NCBI GenBank assembly: GCA_947475295.1
Contig: CANJLF010000003.1
Coordinates: 1 to 64,000 of the forward strand
Direction of reading: 5' to 3'
Source: Fidelibacterota bacterium
GTDB lineage: Bacteria > Pseudomonadota > Alphaproteobacteria > Rhodospirillales > Rhodospirillaceae
DNA: 64,000 nt
Below are positions 53,390-62,693 of this stretch, in pieces (the stretch's first letter is position 1; every line of letters begins with the position of its first letter). A model generated the notes under the pieces. That model was given only the letters and a program-made list of their open reading frames with translations. It searched no databases and was not told the DNA's origin. The position numbers were made by a program, and so were the translations under genes.

Positions 53390-54112
53390 ATGTCGGGGAT
53401 GCCGGAGCCGAAGCGCGCACCCGCGCCGGAACCTGAGCACAATTCGATCGTGACGAAGCTGGCCCAGCTTGTCCGCTTCACCGAGCAGGTCAAACCCGAC
53501 AAGGCCGACGACGGCGCCAAAGCGATCCTGCAGATCGCGCAGCTGGCCCATACCTTGCTGGAGGAAATCTCCAACCACCTCAAGGAACAGAATCGGCGCA
53601 TTGCCGACCTCGAGAACCTTGCCACCACCGACGCACTGACAAAAGTTTTGAACCGTCGCGGCTTCGAGGAATGCCTGACCCATGAACTGTCGGTCGCACG
53701 CCGCCACGGCGTCGGCGGCGTTTTGATCTTCGTCGATCTCGACGAATTCAAACCCATCAACGATACCTTCGGTCATGCCGCCGGCGATGAAGTCTTGCGC
53801 ACGGTCTCGAACCTGCTGCGCGGCCACATCCGCGACACCGACTACATCGGGCGCCTGGGCGGCGACGAATTCGCCGTACTGCTGCCGCGCTCCAACAAAC
53901 GCAATGGCGTACGTCGCGCGGAAGACTTGGACCGCAAGCTCAACAACGCTTACGCCGCCTGGGATAACAACCAGATCAAGATCAAAGCGAGCTGCGGCGT
54001 GCACATGTACGCGGCCAAGGCCGAGGTCAATGAGCTATTGGAAGCCGCCGACGCCGCTATGTACAAAATCAAGCAGGAACGCCGCGAGAAGTTCGGCATC
54101 AAGGCGCGGTAG
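53390..54112 (+). CDS. GGDEF diguanylate cyclase with intact active and inhibitory sites
   Basis: The 240-aa soluble protein has an N-terminal helical region of about 75 residues (coiled-coil-like EEISNHLKEQNRRIADLENLA) and then a GGDEF domain. The active site reads RLGGDEFAVLL, the substrate region FVDLDEFKPINDTFGHAAGDEVL, and an RxxD inhibitory site (RDTD) lies just upstream of the active site. It should make c-di-GMP from GTP with product inhibition. There is no sensor or membrane domain. The ATG at 53390 has GGAGA about 6 nt upstream. Confidence 0.93.
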   Translation: MSGMPEPKRAPAPEPEHNSIVTKLAQLVRFTEQVKPDKADDGAKAILQIAQLAHTLLEEISNHLKEQNRRIADLENLATTDALTKVLNRRGFEECLTHELSVARRHGVGGVLIFVDLDEFKPINDTFGHAAGDEVLRTVSNLLRGHIRDTDYIGRLGGDEFAVLLPRSNKRNGVRRAEDLDRKLNNAYAAWDNNQIKIKASCGVHMYAAKAEVNELLEAADAAMYKIKQERREKFGIKAR

Positions 54113-54128
54113 CTAGCGCTTCACTGTC

Positions 54129-54151
54129 ATTGCCCGATTCATTCGGGCAAT
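54129..54151. terminator. Hairpin between convergent GGDEF and aspS genes
   Basis: The perfect 9-bp stem ATTGCCCGA/TCGGGCAAT has a 5-nt loop. The T content after it is modest. It probably works for both strands. Confidence 0.65.
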
Positions 54152-54158
54152 CCATTCC

Positions 54159-55961
54159 TTAACTTTTCACTTCCACCTTCGGCCCCGCCTCTTTCGGCAG
54201 ATTGAGCTTGATATGCAGCTCGCGCAGCTGCTTTTCCGAGACCGAGTTAGGCGCCTGCATCAACAAGTCTTCGGCGCGGCCGGTCATGGGGAACAGGATC
54301 ACTTCGCGGATATTGGGTTCGTCGGCCAGCAGCATCACGATGCGATCGATGCCCGGTGCTGAGCCGCCGTGGGGCGGCGCACCGAACTTGAACGCATTGA
54401 GCATGCCGCCGAAGCGCGCTTCAACGTCTTCCTGCTTATAGCCCGCGATCTCGAAGGCCTTGTACATGATGTCGGGGCGATGGTTGCGGATCGCACCCGA
54501 CGAAAGCTCGATGCCGTTGCAGACGATGTCGTACTGGTAGGCCTTGATGGTCAAAGGGTCCTGACCCAGCAGCGCGTCCATGCCGCCTTGGGGCATGGAG
54601 AACGGGTTGTGGCTGAACTCGATCTGGCCGGTGTCTTTGTTGCGCTCATACATCGGGAAATCGACGATCCAGCAGAACATAAACTTTTCGCGGTCGAGAA
54701 GGCCCAGTTCGTCGCAAATCTTAGTGCGCACAAGGCCCGAGAATTTGGCGGCCGGTTCGGGCTGATCGCAGACAAAGAATACGCTGTCGCCGTCGGCAAC
54801 GCCCGTGGTGGCCTTGATCGCCGCGACACGCGCAGCATCGAGGTTCTTGGCGATGGGGCCGCGGGCCTCACCGTCCTTGTATTGGATATAGCCGAGGCCA
54901 CCGGCGCCGTTCTCGCGCGCCCACTCGTTGAGCTTGTCGAACCAGCTGCGCGGCTGGTCGGCCGACTTGGGCGCTGGCACCGCGCGTACGATGGCACCCT
55001 TGTCGATGTTCTTGGCAAATAGCCCGAAGCCGGAACCTTTGAAGGCGTCGGTCACATCGCTGACAATCAAGGGATTGCGCAGATCGGGTTTGTCACTGCC
55101 GTACTTCAGCATGGCATCGGCATAGGTGATGCGCGGGAACGGCGCTTTGGTCACGGGACGGCCCTTGCCGAATTCCTCGAACACCCCGGCCAAGACCGGC
55201 GTGATAGCGTCGAATACATCATCCTGCGTGACGAAAGCCATCTCGAAGTCGAGCTGATAGAACTCTCCCGGCGAGCGGTCGGCGCGGCTGTCTTCGTCGC
55301 GGAAGCAGGGCGCGATCTGGAAATAGCGGTCGAAGCCCGAGGTCATCAGCAGCTGTTTGAACTGCTGCGGCGCCTGGGGCAGCGCGTAGAACTTGCCGGG
55401 ATGCAGACGCGACGGCACCAGGAAATCGCGGGCACCTTCGGGTGAGGACGCGGTCAGGATCGGGGTCTGGTATTCGACGAAGCCCGCGTCCCACATGCGC
55501 TTGCGGATGCTGGCGATGACCGCCGAGCGCAGCAAAATGTTGTCGCGCATTTTTTCGCGGCGGAGGTCGAGGAAGCGGTAGGTGAGCCGCATCTCCTCCG
55601 AGTACTCCTGCTCGCCCGCCACCTGCATGGGCAGAACAGCGGCTTCGGACAGAACCTCGGCGGAAGCCGCTACCAATTCGATGCGGCCCGTGGGCAGCTT
55701 GTCGTTGATAGTCTCGGGCGACCGCGGCACGACCTCCCCGGTGACGGAGATGACGGTTTCGGGCCGCGCGGCTTCGAGAATCTTAAAGACCGGGCTGGAG
55801 GCATCGGCCACGCATTGGGTCAAGCCATACTGGTCGCGCAGGTCCACAAAGAGGAGGTTTCCGTGGTCGCGCTTGCGATGAACCCAGCCTGAAATCCGCG
55901 CTTCCCGGCCGGCATCCTCAAACCTTAGGGCGCCGCAGGTATGTGTCCGATAGCGGTGCAT
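54159..55961 (-). CDS. aspS: Aspartyl-tRNA synthetase (bacterial type)
   Basis: The 600-aa class IIb synthetase has an N-terminal OB anticodon-binding domain ([23 protein letters not shown]). Motif 2 is [22 protein letters not shown], a GAD insertion occupies the middle, and motif 3 is [33 protein letters not shown] is typical. The RDHG in the OB domain resembles non-discriminating AspRS, which would also charge tRNA-Asn and need GatCAB; that is inference. The ATG at 55961 is chosen by homology; the frame stays open 30 codons upstream. It is divergent from rnd. Confidence 0.96.
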   Translation of the reverse strand: MHRYRTHTCGALRFEDAGREARISGWVHRKRDHGNLLFVDLRDQYGLTQCVADASSPVFKILEAARPETVISVTGEVVPRSPETINDKLPTGRIELVAASAEVLSEAAVLPMQVAGEQEYSEEMRLTYRFLDLRREKMRDNILLRSAVIASIRKRMWDAGFVEYQTPILTASSPEGARDFLVPSRLHPGKFYALPQAPQQFKQLLMTSGFDRYFQIAPCFRDEDSRADRSPGEFYQLDFEMAFVTQDDVFDAITPVLAGVFEEFGKGRPVTKAPFPRITYADAMLKYGSDKPDLRNPLIVSDVTDAFKGSGFGLFAKNIDKGAIVRAVPAPKSADQPRSWFDKLNEWARENGAGGLGYIQYKDGEARGPIAKNLDAARVAAIKATTGVADGDSVFFVCDQPEPAAKFSGLVRTKICDELGLLDREKFMFCWIVDFPMYERNKDTGQIEFSHNPFSMPQGGMDALLGQDPLTIKAYQYDIVCNGIELSSGAIRNHRPDIMYKAFEIAGYKQEDVEARFGGMLNAFKFGAPPHGGSAPGIDRIVMLLADEPNIREVILFPMTGRAEDLLMQAPNSVSEKQLRELHIKLNLPKEAGPKVEVKS

Positions 55962-56159
55962 CGCCAAATCCTTGCAAAAACAGGGGCAGACCCGGGGTCT
56001 TTTCGGGGCCTGGCCGGGGTACTTTGAGCGGCGTGAAACCACACCGAACACGGTCTTTTGTCAAGGCTTGGAGGGCCTGTGCCCCGGCCCCGCGCCCTTT
56101 AGGGATTTTCCGCCCCTCCGGTGGTTGCGACGGCGGAGGCGACCCGCTAAGACTGCCCC

Positions 56160-57335
56160 ATGAATGCACTTAAGCCGAGCCTGATTACCGATACTGCCTC
56201 CCTGGCGGCCTTTTGCGACCGCATCAAGGGTGCGGATTTCATCACGGTCGACACGGAATTCATGCGTGAGACGACGTACTGGGCCAAGCTGTGCCTGGTT
56301 CAGGTGGCCGGTCCCGACGAGGCCTATTGTATCGACCCCCTCGCCCCGGACATGAACCTGAAGCCGCTCTATGAGCTGTTTTCGAACCCGAATCTCCTCA
56401 AAGTCTTCCACGCCGGGCGCCAGGACCTGGAAATTTTCTTCAACGCCATGGGCGAAGTGCCGGCCCCGGTTTTCGACACCCAAATCGCGGCCATGGTCTG
56501 CGGCTTCGGCGATCAGGTGGGCTACGAGGCCCTGGTGGCCAAGTTGGCGGGCGCCAACCTCGACAAGTCCCAGCGGTTCACCGACTGGGCCCAGCGTCCG
56601 CTGACGGACCGTCAGGTCACCTATGCCCTGGGCGACGTGACCCACTTGCGGAAAGTCTATGTCGCTTTGAAGCAGCGCCTGGAAAAATCCGGCCGCGCCT
56701 CATGGCTGGATGAAGAAGACGCGGTGCTGACCAGCGCCGACACCTACAAGGTCGATCCGCGTGAGATGTGGCGGCGCTTGCGCGCCCGCACCCGCGCGCC
56801 CCGTATGCTCGCGGTTTTGCGCGAGCTGGCGGCCTGGCGGGAAATCACCGCGCAAAATTTCGACGTGCCGCGCCAGCGTGTGGCCAAGGACGACGCCATC
56901 CTGGAACTGGCGGCGAATATGCCGCTGACCGTGGATGACATCAAACGCTCGCGCCTCGCCAAGCCGCTCGCCAGCGGCAAATACGTCGAGGGCGTGTTGG
57001 GCGCTGTGGCCAAGGGCCGGGCCCTGCCCGATGCCGAATGCCCGCGACTTGAACGCGAGGACGGCTGGGACAGCCAGGTGCCGCGCGCCGTGACCGAATT
57101 GCTCAAGCTCTTATTGAAAGCCCGCAGCGAAGCCCACGATGTCGCCCAGCGGCTCATCGCCACCAGCGACGAGGTGGAAGCCATTGCGCTGTCAGATACC
57201 GCCGACGTGCCGGCCCTGCACGGCTGGCGCCGGGAGTTGTTCGGCGAGGATGCGCTGAAGCTCAAGCACGGCAAGCTCGCCATCGGGCTGTCGGCGAACG
57301 GGAAGAGCGTGGAAGTGTTCGAACGCCAGAGCTAA
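56160..57335 (+). CDS. rnd: Ribonuclease D
   Basis: The 391-aa 3'-5' exoribonuclease takes part in tRNA maturation. The DEDD catalytic residues are in FITVDTEFMRETTY, VFHAGRQDLEIFF, and the DVTHL segment of YALGDVTHLRKVY. An HRDC domain follows (about residues 215-290: MLAVLRELAAWREITAQNFDVPRQRVAKDD), with a second helical region at the C-terminus. The length is normal. It is convergent with ppx, only 3 bp apart. Confidence 0.96.
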   Translation: MNALKPSLITDTASLAAFCDRIKGADFITVDTEFMRETTYWAKLCLVQVAGPDEAYCIDPLAPDMNLKPLYELFSNPNLLKVFHAGRQDLEIFFNAMGEVPAPVFDTQIAAMVCGFGDQVGYEALVAKLAGANLDKSQRFTDWAQRPLTDRQVTYALGDVTHLRKVYVALKQRLEKSGRASWLDEEDAVLTSADTYKVDPREMWRRLRARTRAPRMLAVLRELAAWREITAQNFDVPRQRVAKDDAILELAANMPLTVDDIKRSRLAKPLASGKYVEGVLGAVAKGRALPDAECPRLEREDGWDSQVPRAVTELLKLLLKARSEAHDVAQRLIATSDEVEAIALSDTADVPALHGWRRELFGEDALKLKHGKLAIGLSANGKSVEVFERQS

Positions 57336-57338
57336 AGC

Positions 57339-58853
57339 TCACACCCGCTCAATGCGGCCCTCAAGTCCCATGTGATCGGCGATGCGCTTGACGCGGCGCA
57401 AGTAGGGCCCGGATTTAAACAGCGGGTCGCCGTCGGGCACCGTCAGAATCAATGTTCCGGCGCTGATCTTGAGGCTGGTTTTTTTCACCACGCCCGGCGC
57501 ACCGGCGGACAGCGCATAAGCCAGCCGTAGCGCGAGGCCGATGGTCTGAACCCGGTGGACGCGGGATTCTTGTAGCAGCGTATGGGCCTGTTTGATGATG
57601 GGCTCCGACGGCCCGCTGCCGTAACGGTAATAGAGCGACAAGGCCAGACCGGCGCGGTCTTCGTGGCCGAGGCCCAGGAACGGCAAACGCAGAACCCGCA
57701 AAAACGCCTGTTCAGCACGATAGTCAGGATGCTCGGTCCACCACACATCGCGTAGCAAGCACGCAGTGAGCCGCAGCTTCTTCTGCCGGGGCGTTTCATC
57801 CTTGAACAGCGGCGACATCCAATCGAAGGTCTCATAACCCGCCGCCGTGGAACGGCCAGCGCCGCGGGCAATCTCCTCGGCCAGGGCCACCAGGGGATCC
57901 TGCTTGCGCACATTATCCGGCAGGGATTTGAAGAACTGCCCCTCGCGCATGCCGTAGATCGAGAACACCAGCACTTTGGGCTTGTTGATCTCGAGCAGGC
58001 GTTCCAGCACCGCCGCCGCCAAAGGCAGCGTGGCAAGGCGGCCGCGCGATATGCCTTTGATCTGCTCCAGACTCTTGGGACTAAGGCGCGAAATCACATC
58101 GAACAGCGAAATTGCCTGGGCTCTATCGAGCGTGAAGTTGTCGAGCACGTGCAACGGATAATCCATCTGCGCGATGCACACACGCGCCAGAGAACGCCAC
58201 GCGCCGCCGACCGCAAACAGTGTCTTGTCCTTGGCCTTGGACACCCACTTATGTTTTTCGAGCGCCTTATTAATGATGGCCAGCGCCTCGCCGCGGTCGC
58301 CGTCGGAAGCTTCGGTGAGCCGCAAAAGGCCCAAGGGCAGCGTGGTGTGCTCGCTCATATCGCCGCCGCCGATCTGCACCAGTTCGAGACTTCCGCCGCC
58401 GAGGTCCGCGACCACGCCGTCGGCGTCGGGAATGCCGCACAGCACGCCCAGCGCCGAACGCCGCGCTTCCTGCTTGCCCGTGAGAATCTGCACCTTGACG
58501 TCGCAGCGCTTCTCCAGCGCCTTGGCAAAGGCCGCGCCGTCTTCGGCGTCACGCACCGCCGCCGTGGCCAGGGTATCGATGCGCTCGACGCCCAGCGAGC
58601 GCGCGATCTTGACGAAGCGCGCAACGGTATCGAAGGCCATGCCGACGCCCTCGGAATTGAGCTGGCCGGTTTTCTCCAGACCCTTGCCCAGCGCGCAAAT
58701 GACTTTTTCGTTGTGCAGGGGAATCGGTGTGCGGGTCAGGCCGCTGTAAACGACCAGACGCACGGAATTGGAACCGACGTCGATGACCGCCACGGGCCGA
58801 TGCTTGGGGCCGGCCTCAAGAACCGAGGATGCGGCGGATTCTCTATTACCCAT
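57339..58853 (-). CDS. ppx: Exopolyphosphatase (Ppx/GppA family)
   Basis: The 504-aa enzyme has the ASKHA fold: VAVIDVGSNSVRLVVYSG (phosphate 1), GVVADLGGGSLELVQIGGG (phosphate 2) and ATAAVRDAEDG. The catalytic Glu region follows TGKQEARRSALGVL. The C-terminal half is an HD-like helical domain. It hydrolyses polyphosphate or pppGpp, and lies downstream of ppk in the same direction, so synthesis and breakdown of polyphosphate are encoded together. Confidence 0.94.
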   Translation of the reverse strand: MGNRESAASSVLEAGPKHRPVAVIDVGSNSVRLVVYSGLTRTPIPLHNEKVICALGKGLEKTGQLNSEGVGMAFDTVARFVKIARSLGVERIDTLATAAVRDAEDGAAFAKALEKRCDVKVQILTGKQEARRSALGVLCGIPDADGVVADLGGGSLELVQIGGGDMSEHTTLPLGLLRLTEASDGDRGEALAIINKALEKHKWVSKAKDKTLFAVGGAWRSLARVCIAQMDYPLHVLDNFTLDRAQAISLFDVISRLSPKSLEQIKGISRGRLATLPLAAAVLERLLEINKPKVLVFSIYGMREGQFFKSLPDNVRKQDPLVALAEEIARGAGRSTAAGYETFDWMSPLFKDETPRQKKLRLTACLLRDVWWTEHPDYRAEQAFLRVLRLPFLGLGHEDRAGLALSLYYRYGSGPSEPIIKQAHTLLQESRVHRVQTIGLALRLAYALSAGAPGVVKKTSLKISAGTLILTVPDGDPLFKSGPYLRRVKRIADHMGLEGRIERV

Positions 58854-58913
58854 GTCTTCGCTGTCCGCTCCCCAGGGATAATTCCGACTTCTCTGCGGCG
58901 GTTGATAACAGCT

Positions 58914-61121
58914 TTAGCGGCGGCTGGGAACCAGCTTGGGGACACGTTTTTTGGCCCGCTCCACGGCGCTGCCCTGGCCCGAAAGGCTGGGATTGGTCAT
59001 GAAGTATTCGTGGGCTGAGAACGGGTTCTCGCCGACGGATTCGCGCACATAGAGGCCGTCGGGCCCCAGGTCCCAGCTTTGCAGATTGTCGTTGAAGTTA
59101 ACAACCATGATCTGGTCCAGGATCTGTTGGTGGACCGTGGCGTTCTCGACCGGCACAAAAGTCTCGACGCGGGCATCGAGGTTGCGCGGCATCCAGTCGG
59201 CGGAGGAAATATAAATCTTGGCCTTGCGCGACGGCATCTCCGCGCCGTTGCCGAAGCAGACGACGCGCGAGTGTTCCAAAAACCGCCCGACGATGCTTTT
59301 GACACGGATATTCTCCGATAGCCCAGGCACGCCCGGACGAAGTCCGCAGATGCCGCGGATGACCAGATCGATTTTCACGCCCGCCTGGGAAGCCCGGTAC
59401 AGGGCGTCGATGATGTCGGGATCGACGATGGAATTCATTTTGGCCCAGATCGTGCCGGGCTTACCGGCCCGCACGAAGGCAACCTCGTCCTCGATCAAGG
59501 CCATCAGCTTCTTGCGCAAGCCTAAGGGCGCAATGGACAGTTTTTCCAGAGAGTCGGGCTGAGCATAGCCGGTCATATAGTTGAAGACGCGCGTGGCATC
59601 GCGACACAGAATGGGATCCGAGGTGAAAAACGAAAGGTCGGTGTAAATCTTGGCCGTGACCGAGTGATAGTTGCCGGTGCCGAAGTGCACATAAGAACGT
59701 GTCTCCGCGCCCTCGCGCCGCACCACGAGCGAAATCTTGGCGTGGGTCTTCAAGTTGACGAAGCCGAACACGACACTGGCCCCTGCCCGCTCCAAATCGC
59801 GCGCCCAGCGGATATTGGCCTCTTCGTCAAAGCGGGCCTTGAGCTCGACCATGGCGGTGACCGACTTGCCCGCTTCGGCGGCTTCGACCAGGGCTTTAAC
59901 GATGGGGCTGTCCTTGCTGGTGCGATACAGCGTCTGCTTGATCGACAGCACGTTGGGATCGCGGGCCGCCTGACGCAAAAACTGCACCACCACATCGAAG
60001 GATTCGTATGGATGGTGGACGACAATGTCCTTCTGCCGGATGGCGGCGAAACAGTCGCCGCCGAAATCGCGGATGCGTTCTGGAAAACGCGCGTTGTAGG
60101 GCGGGAACAATAAATCCGGGCGGTCGTCGGTGATGAGCTGCTTCAAGTCGGTCTGGCCGATCATGCCGTCGATCTTGAAGGAGTCGGCCTGGGAGACTTC
60201 GAGTTCGTCGCAAATCACCTTCACCTGGTCCGCCGGCATGTCGCCAGCAAGAGCGAGCCGGATGCAGGTGCCGCGGCGGCGGCGCTTCAGAGCGCTTTCG
60301 AAACTGCCCACAAGATCTTCGGCTTCTTCGTCGATTTCCATCTCAGAGTCGCGGATGACGCGAAAGTGGCCGGTCTGCAGAACCTTGTAGCCCGGGAACA
60401 GCGCGCCGGCGAACATCAGAACCAGGTCTTCCACAAGGATGAAACGGATGACCGGACCTTTGAGCCGCACAAAGCGCTGCACCTGCGGCGGGATCGGCAC
60501 CAGGGCCCGCATCATCTCACCGTCGGCGATGCGCACCAGCTGCAAGACCAGAGCGTGACCCAGATTCGGAATGAACGGAAAGGGGTGGGCCGGGTCGACC
60601 GCCAGCGGCGTGAAGATCGGGAAGATGTGTTCCATGAAGCGGTCTTCGAGCGACTGGCGATCTTCCACGGACAGGTCTTGCGGCCCGACGACGTGAATAC
60701 CTTCTTTGTTCAAGATCGCCTTCAACTCGACCCAGGCGGCGTCCTGCTCCTTGAACAGACCGCGCACCGCTTCGTTGATGACATCCAGCTGTTCCTGGGG
60801 CGTCAGTCCGTCGGCCGAGGCCAAGGTCACGCCGGCGTTCACCTGGCCCTTAAGGCCGGCGACGCGCACCATGTAGAACTCGTCCAGGTTCGACGCTGAA
60901 ATCGACAGGAAGCGCACGCGTTCCAACACCGGGTGACGCGGGTTGCGCGCTTCCTCCAGGACCCGGGTATTGAAGGCCAGCCACGACAACTCGCGGTTGA
61001 TGAAGCGCTCGCGCGGCGGAAAGGTATTCACGTCGAAGGGCTGCATGACACCCGCCAGCCGGGCAGCCTTGCCTGACTCCTTGGCAGGAACGTCTTTGGG
61101 CAGTGGTTCCGATGGCGACAT
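58914..61121 (-). CDS. ppk: Polyphosphate kinase 1
   Basis: The 735-aa membrane-associated kinase polymerises ATP gamma-phosphate into polyphosphate. The four-domain layout is visible: N-domain start [19 protein letters not shown], head-domain DLSVEDR, C1 with the phospho-histidine region [21 protein letters not shown], and C2 with [13 protein letters not shown]. The first ~30 residues are a variable tail. The gene is 60 bp upstream of ppx. Its own upstream region carries two large palindromes. Confidence 0.97.
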   Translation of the reverse strand: MSPSEPLPKDVPAKESGKAARLAGVMQPFDVNTFPPRERFINRELSWLAFNTRVLEEARNPRHPVLERVRFLSISASNLDEFYMVRVAGLKGQVNAGVTLASADGLTPQEQLDVINEAVRGLFKEQDAAWVELKAILNKEGIHVVGPQDLSVEDRQSLEDRFMEHIFPIFTPLAVDPAHPFPFIPNLGHALVLQLVRIADGEMMRALVPIPPQVQRFVRLKGPVIRFILVEDLVLMFAGALFPGYKVLQTGHFRVIRDSEMEIDEEAEDLVGSFESALKRRRRGTCIRLALAGDMPADQVKVICDELEVSQADSFKIDGMIGQTDLKQLITDDRPDLLFPPYNARFPERIRDFGGDCFAAIRQKDIVVHHPYESFDVVVQFLRQAARDPNVLSIKQTLYRTSKDSPIVKALVEAAEAGKSVTAMVELKARFDEEANIRWARDLERAGASVVFGFVNLKTHAKISLVVRREGAETRSYVHFGTGNYHSVTAKIYTDLSFFTSDPILCRDATRVFNYMTGYAQPDSLEKLSIAPLGLRKKLMALIEDEVAFVRAGKPGTIWAKMNSIVDPDIIDALYRASQAGVKIDLVIRGICGLRPGVPGLSENIRVKSIVGRFLEHSRVVCFGNGAEMPSRKAKIYISSADWMPRNLDARVETFVPVENATVHQQILDQIMVVNFNDNLQSWDLGPDGLYVRESVGENPFSAHEYFMTNPSLSGQGSAVERAKKRVPKLVPSRR

Positions 61122-61162
61122 GTAACAATCTCCGCTGGGAGTGCCTCCCAGTTAAAACGTGT

Positions 61163-61236
61163 TAGTGGTCCGATTCTAACATTCGCATCCCCGCTCTGCG
61201 CACTGTCTTGCGAATGTTAGAATCAAAGGACCACTA
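61163..61236. repeat. Large palindromic element A (74 bp)
   Basis: TAGTGGTCC-GATTCTAACATTCGCA on the left pairs with the right end, which on the reverse strand reads TAGTGGTCC-TTT-GATTCTAACATTCGC. The arms are 25 and 28 nt, identical except for three extra T, around a 21-nt loop. It belongs to the same family as element B. Confidence 0.85.
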
Positions 61237-61250
61237 GAAAGTATTTAATC

Positions 61251-61329
61251 CTAGTGGAGCTTTGGATTTGGCATTCGCTTCGCGATCCTGTGGCAATCTG
61301 GGTTGCAAATGTCAAATCCGCTCCACTAG
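61251..61329. repeat. Large palindromic element B (79 bp)
   Basis: CTAGTGGAGC-TTT-GGATTTGGCATTCGC on the left pairs with the right end, whose reverse complement is CTAGTGGAGC-GGATTTGACATTTGC. The extra TTT sits on the opposite arm from element A, so the two are the same type of element in opposite orientation. Confidence 0.85.
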
Positions 61330-61442
61330 CGTCGGTGATTCCACGCCAGCGCGCCGGGAAAAGCAACCTGCGTCGCGGAATATTCACCAAACTACAATGA
61401 TTTCCGCGCGTTACAGGATATCATAGAGACCGCACCTGTGGA

Positions 61443-62000
61443 ATGTTTCCCGCCAAACCGAGGCCGCTGCCCTTGAAAACGCTGCATCTTCTGCGACATG
61501 CCAAAGCCGTCGAGGGTAGCCCCGACGAGACCGACCATGCCCGACCGCTGGCTAAGCGCGGCGTCGCCGCCGTCGGTGCTCTGGCGCAGCATCTCAAGGA
61601 CAGCGCTTTCACCGTGGACCGGGTTTTTTCCTCCACGTCGAAGCGGACACGCGAGACCTATGAACTGCTTGCACCGGTCCTTGACGGCGCCTCCATTGCT
61701 TACCGGGATCGGCTGTATCTGGTGGACGCCTCTGATCTGGTGGATTTTATCCAGGGACTGCCCGATGCCGCCGCTTCCGTCATGCTGATTGGGCACAATC
61801 CGACGTTCCACAACGTAGCATTGACATTGACTAAAGGTGCTGCGCGCGGACACGCCGAAGAACTGACGGCACTGCGCGAGAAGTTTCCGACCTGCGCCAT
61901 GTGCAGTCTGGATTTCGACGTGGCCCACTGGCGACAGATTAAAGCCGGCGGCGGAATCCTGACCAGCTTTCTGCGCCCACGCGATCTTGACAGCGACTGA
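61443..62000 (+). CDS. SixA-like histidine phosphatase
   Basis: This is a 185-aa protein of histidine phosphatase branch 1. The catalytic RHG-type motif is LHLLRHAKAVEG, Arg follows in SSTSKRTRETYEL, and the second His is in MLIGHNPTFHNVALTLT. The short form matches SixA, which dephosphorylates phosphotransfer proteins in E. coli. The target here is unknown. There is no clear ribosome-binding site before the ATG, so a TTG ten codons later is possible. Confidence 0.88.
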   Translation: MFPAKPRPLPLKTLHLLRHAKAVEGSPDETDHARPLAKRGVAAVGALAQHLKDSAFTVDRVFSSTSKRTRETYELLAPVLDGASIAYRDRLYLVDASDLVDFIQGLPDAAASVMLIGHNPTFHNVALTLTKGAARGHAEELTALREKFPTCAMCSLDFDVAHWRQIKAGGGILTSFLRPRDLDSD

Positions 62001-62003
62001 AAT

Positions 62004-62669
62004 CTAGGTTTCGAGAACCTGTTTGATCAGCGGGATTGTGACGGCGCGTTTGTCCGTGAGGGATGCGCTATCGGCTTTGGCGACGACAGCGCGCGCCGCG
62101 GCGAAGCTGCGATCCATGTGCCGCACAAGATAAGCAACCACATCGGGTGCTACGGCGAGCTGCCGGTCGGCGAACAACTTTACAAGTACGGCTTCCATCA
62201 TGGCGTCGTCGGGTGGTGCGATGCGCACTGCGGGTATGGCGGCCAGGCGCGATTTGAGATCGGGTAACGCCACCGGCCAACGCGCGGGCGGCTCACGCGA
62301 TGTCAGCAGCAACGTGCCGCCTTTTTCCTTCACCGCATTAAACAGATGCAAAAGCGCGCGCGGATCGGACACGGCTTCGCCGTCTTCCAGCGCCAGCGCC
62401 GCCGGACCTTCGATCAGCCGCGCGACGCTGTCAGTGCGCACATCGGCCGCCGACAGCACATGGGCCTGAGCGCGCAGGGCAAAGACATGAACCAGATGCG
62501 ACTTGCCGCAACCGGCGGGCCCGAAGATCGCCAAGGCATGACCGGGCCAGGCAGGCCAGCGGTCGATCCACTCGACAGCTTCATTATTGCCGGGAGTGAC
62601 TAAAAAGTCGTCGCGGCCGAAAGCCGGGCGGTGTCCGAGGTCGAGAACGAGCTGCCGGTCTTCACTCAT
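62004..62669 (-). CDS. hda: DnaA-homologous replication regulator Hda (HdaA)
   Basis: The 221-aa AAA+ protein is related to DnaA domain III but lacks the DNA-binding domain IV. It begins EDRQLVLDLGHRPAFGRDDFLV, with a clamp-binding-type QLxLDL motif. The Walker A is FGPAGCGKSHLVHVFA. Walker B-like ALEDGE and sensor TSREPPARWPVALPDLKSRL follow. It promotes ATP hydrolysis by DnaA after replication starts. It lies 24 bp downstream of the DUF2066 gene and is convergent with the SixA-like gene. Confidence 0.92.
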   Translation of the reverse strand: MSEDRQLVLDLGHRPAFGRDDFLVTPGNNEAVEWIDRWPAWPGHALAIFGPAGCGKSHLVHVFALRAQAHVLSAADVRTDSVARLIEGPAALALEDGEAVSDPRALLHLFNAVKEKGGTLLLTSREPPARWPVALPDLKSRLAAIPAVRIAPPDDAMMEAVLVKLFADRQLAVAPDVVAYLVRHMDRSFAAARAVVAKADSASLTDKRAVTIPLIKQVLET

Positions 62670-62693
62670 AAGTTTTCCGTCATGAGAAGACCA

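Larger units (their letters stand above)
61122..61442. other. Divergent gap between ppk and the SixA-like gene, occupied by two palindromes
   Basis: No gene is seen in 321 bp. Nearly half the stretch is taken by the two long inverted repeats listed separately. Promoters for the two divergent genes must share the remaining space. Confidence 0.6.
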
